From the NCBI GenBank assembly GCA_016840385.1, contig JAEOSL010000142.1, positions 1 through 7,587 on the forward strand: a DNA stretch of 7,587 bases, given 5' to 3'. The notes beneath the pieces were generated by a model. It was not told the origin of the DNA and made no database searches. It saw nothing but the letters and a program-made list of their open reading frames with translations. Origin of the DNA: Candidatus Thorarchaeota archaeon (GTDB taxonomy: Archaea; Asgardarchaeota; Thorarchaeia; Thorarchaeales; Thorarchaeaceae). Positions 5,935 through 7,587 of this stretch are shown one piece after another (within the stretch, counting starts at the first letter, position 1; every line of letters starts with the position of its first letter). The translations under genes and the position numbers were made by a program.

Positions 5935-7587
5935 ATGAATATTGTTGGAGTAGATGTCGGAGGAACCTTTACGGATGTCATTCTAACCGACATGAAAACG
6001 GGTCGCTATTATATTCACAAACTACCATCTACACCAGGCAATCAAGAGGTTGCTGTGATAGAGGGCATTCAACAACTGCATGAAAAATACAAGTTAGCAC
6101 CAGAGGACATTGCCTTAGTTGTACACGGAACCACGGTTGCCACAAATGCTATGCTCGAGAGAAAGGGAGCACGAGTTGTCCTACTAACGACAAAGGGTCT
6201 CGAAGATGTGCTTGAGATAGGAAGACAACATAGAGAGGATATCTATTCGTTAGCCGCATCCAGACCTACGCCTCTTGTTGAAAGAGAGAACAGGATTGGA
6301 GTAGAAGAACGACTCGATTCCGAAGGAGAGCCAATTGTTGAATTAGATCGGGAATCTCTGAACGATTCTATTGAACAAGCATTAGCAAGACAACCTGAAT
6401 CAATTGCAATTTCTCTACTCTTTTCATACAGAAATCCGATTCATGAGCGAGCCCTATTGGAGGAAGTTCGAAAGAGAACGGACGCATATGCTGTTTCTTC
6501 TTCAGATGTGATACCAGAGTTTAGAGAATTTGAGAGAACTTCAACAACAGTCCTTGAGGCGTATCTGGGACCCTTGGTTGTAGGTTATCTTGAACGACTT
6601 GATACCACACTTAGAAAATTAATTCCAGCAAGTAGACTAGCTGTGATGCAATCCAATGGGGGTACACTGCTAGCATCAGAGGCTCGTGGTAGAGCCATAG
6701 GTCTTGCAATTTCAGGATTAGCGGGTGGTGTTATTGGTGGTTGGCAGATTGCAAAACAGTGCGGAGTTCAACACGCAATTACGCTGGATATGGGGGGTAC
6801 AAGTTGTGACATCAGTGCGATTATCGAAGAGATAATTGTAAAACCAGATAATGAAGTAGCAGGGCTTCCACTACGCATGCCTTCAACAGATGTGAAGACA
6901 ATAGGAGCTGGCGGTGGAAGCATTGCATGGGTTGATGATGCAGGAATTTTGCATGTAGGACCTCAGAGTGCTGGTGCAGTTCCAGGACCAGCGGCATATG
7001 GAAAGGGTGGAACTGAAGCAACGGTTACTGATGCCAATTTAGTGTTGGGAAGATTGAATCCGGATTACTTTCTTGGAGGAAATGTTAAGCTCGATATGGA
7101 TAGTGCTAGAGAAGCAGTTTCAAAGATAGCTTCGATTCTGAAAATGTCAATAGAAGATGCAGCGCGAGGAATCATCAGAATCTCTACCGCAAATATGGTT
7201 CAAGCAATTAGAGAGGTTACTGTTGAACGTGGAAGTGATCCACGGCAATTTGTGCTAGTTCCATTTGGTGGAGCAGGAGCAACACAAGCTGTAGATATCG
7301 CAGAGCTTCTTGATATCAATCAGATTCTCGTTCCTCCGTTTCCTGGAATAACCTCTGCGTTGGGACTTGTCTGTACAAATCTCCGAGTTGACCTGATGCG
7401 AACAATTCTGAGTGATGCAACTTTGAAAAATGAAAAGAACTTGCTTAACACATTGAATGAACTCTCAGTAGAAGCAAGAAGCAGACTGAAAGATCAGGGT
7501 GTATCCAAGGATGACATGCAACTGACTTGGAATGTTGATATGAGGTATAGAGGTCAGTCCCATGAATTGTCAAAAACATTGAGGAGT
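5935..7587 (+). CDS. hyuA: HyuA-family hydantoinase/oxoprolinase subunit A, N-terminal part (cut by right edge)
   Basis: The window holds 551 codons without a stop; family members are usually about 650-700 residues, so most of the protein is present. The N-terminal Hydant_A_N domain (about 3-180) begins with the nucleotide-binding GVDVGGTFTDV (residues 5-15) and has HGTTVATNA (64-72). The central Hydantoinase_A domain (about 200-490) has SNGG, SGLAGG (260-265, usually SGPAGG), LDMGGTSCDIS (284-294), GAGGGSIAWVD (from 324), FGGAGATQAVD (from 444) and PPFPGITSALG. The start of the C-terminal domain follows. These are ASKHA-fold ATPases: with a HyuB partner they hydrolyse hydantoins or 5-oxoproline using ATP, and relatives carboxylate ketones. 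Sequence alone does not choose the substrate, and no hyuB is inside the window. The ATG at 5935 immediately precedes the family's first strand. No Shine-Dalgarno is evident; a TTCTTATG at 5898-5905 could be a weak TATA giving a near-leaderless mRNA. Cytoplasmic. Confidence 0.92.
   Translation, partial: MNIVGVDVGGTFTDVILTDMKTGRYYIHKLPSTPGNQEVAVIEGIQQLHEKYKLAPEDIALVVHGTTVATNAMLERKGARVVLLTTKGLEDVLEIGRQHREDIYSLAASRPTPLVERENRIGVEERLDSEGEPIVELDRESLNDSIEQALARQPESIAISLLFSYRNPIHERALLEEVRKRTDAYAVSSSDVIPEFREFERTSTTVLEAYLGPLVVGYLERLDTTLRKLIPASRLAVMQSNGGTLLASEARGRAIGLAISGLAGGVIGGWQIAKQCGVQHAITLDMGGTSCDISAIIEEIIVKPDNEVAGLPLRMPSTDVKTIGAGGGSIAWVDDAGILHVGPQSAGAVPGPAAYGKGGTEATVTDANLVLGRLNPDYFLGGNVKLDMDSAREAVSKIASILKMSIEDAARGIIRISTANMVQAIREVTVERGSDPRQFVLVPFGGAGATQAVDIAELLDINQILVPPFPGITSALGLVCTNLRVDLMRTILSDATLKNEKNLLNTLNELSVEARSRLKDQGVSKDDMQLTWNVDMRYRGQSHELSKTLRS

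Overview
The window looks archaeal, probably from an Asgard lineage (Thorarchaeota-like); that placement is an inference. Three things point to it: a THUMP-type ThiI start, TATA-like promoters a short distance upstream of start codons that lack Shine-Dalgarno sites, and secreted enzymes with a signal peptide, a Thr/Ser-rich stalk and one C-terminal membrane helix ending in basic residues. No tRNA, rRNA, CRISPR array, insertion sequence or phage gene was seen.

Layout: (1) 1-409, minus strand, 5' part of thiI (tRNA 4-thiouridine synthase), cut by the left edge. (2) 410-671, a divergent intergenic region holding an isolated strong Shine-Dalgarno followed by a possible 21-codon ORF. (3) 672-2585, plus strand, two abutting paralogous genes, each encoding a protein with two GNAT-like halves. 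(4) 2582-4330 and 4449-5822, minus strand, a tandem pair of paralogous PhoA-family alkaline phosphatases. Both are predicted to be exported and membrane-anchored. The first carries an extra Ig-like domain and a long Thr stalk, the second a short stalk and no Ig-like domain. The second GNAT gene and the first phosphatase converge and share a CTAG as both stop codons. (5) 5935-7587, plus strand, 5' part of a HyuA-family hydantoinase/oxoprolinase subunit, cut by the right edge and divergent from the second phosphatase.

How the parts relate: the two phosphatases each have their own promoter, and the two promoters share a TATA-like element and an inverted repeat about 20 bp further upstream. They therefore probably answer to the same regulator, and together would release phosphate from organic esters outside the cell. 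The GNAT pair forms a two-gene operon with unknown substrate. ThiI (tRNA modification) and HyuA (ATP-dependent ring opening or related amide chemistry) have no evident functional link to the rest. I did not find a convincing undescribed multi-gene system. The best leads are the conserved phosphatase promoter module, the different metal-site residues of the two phosphatases, and the paired bidomain acetyltransferases.
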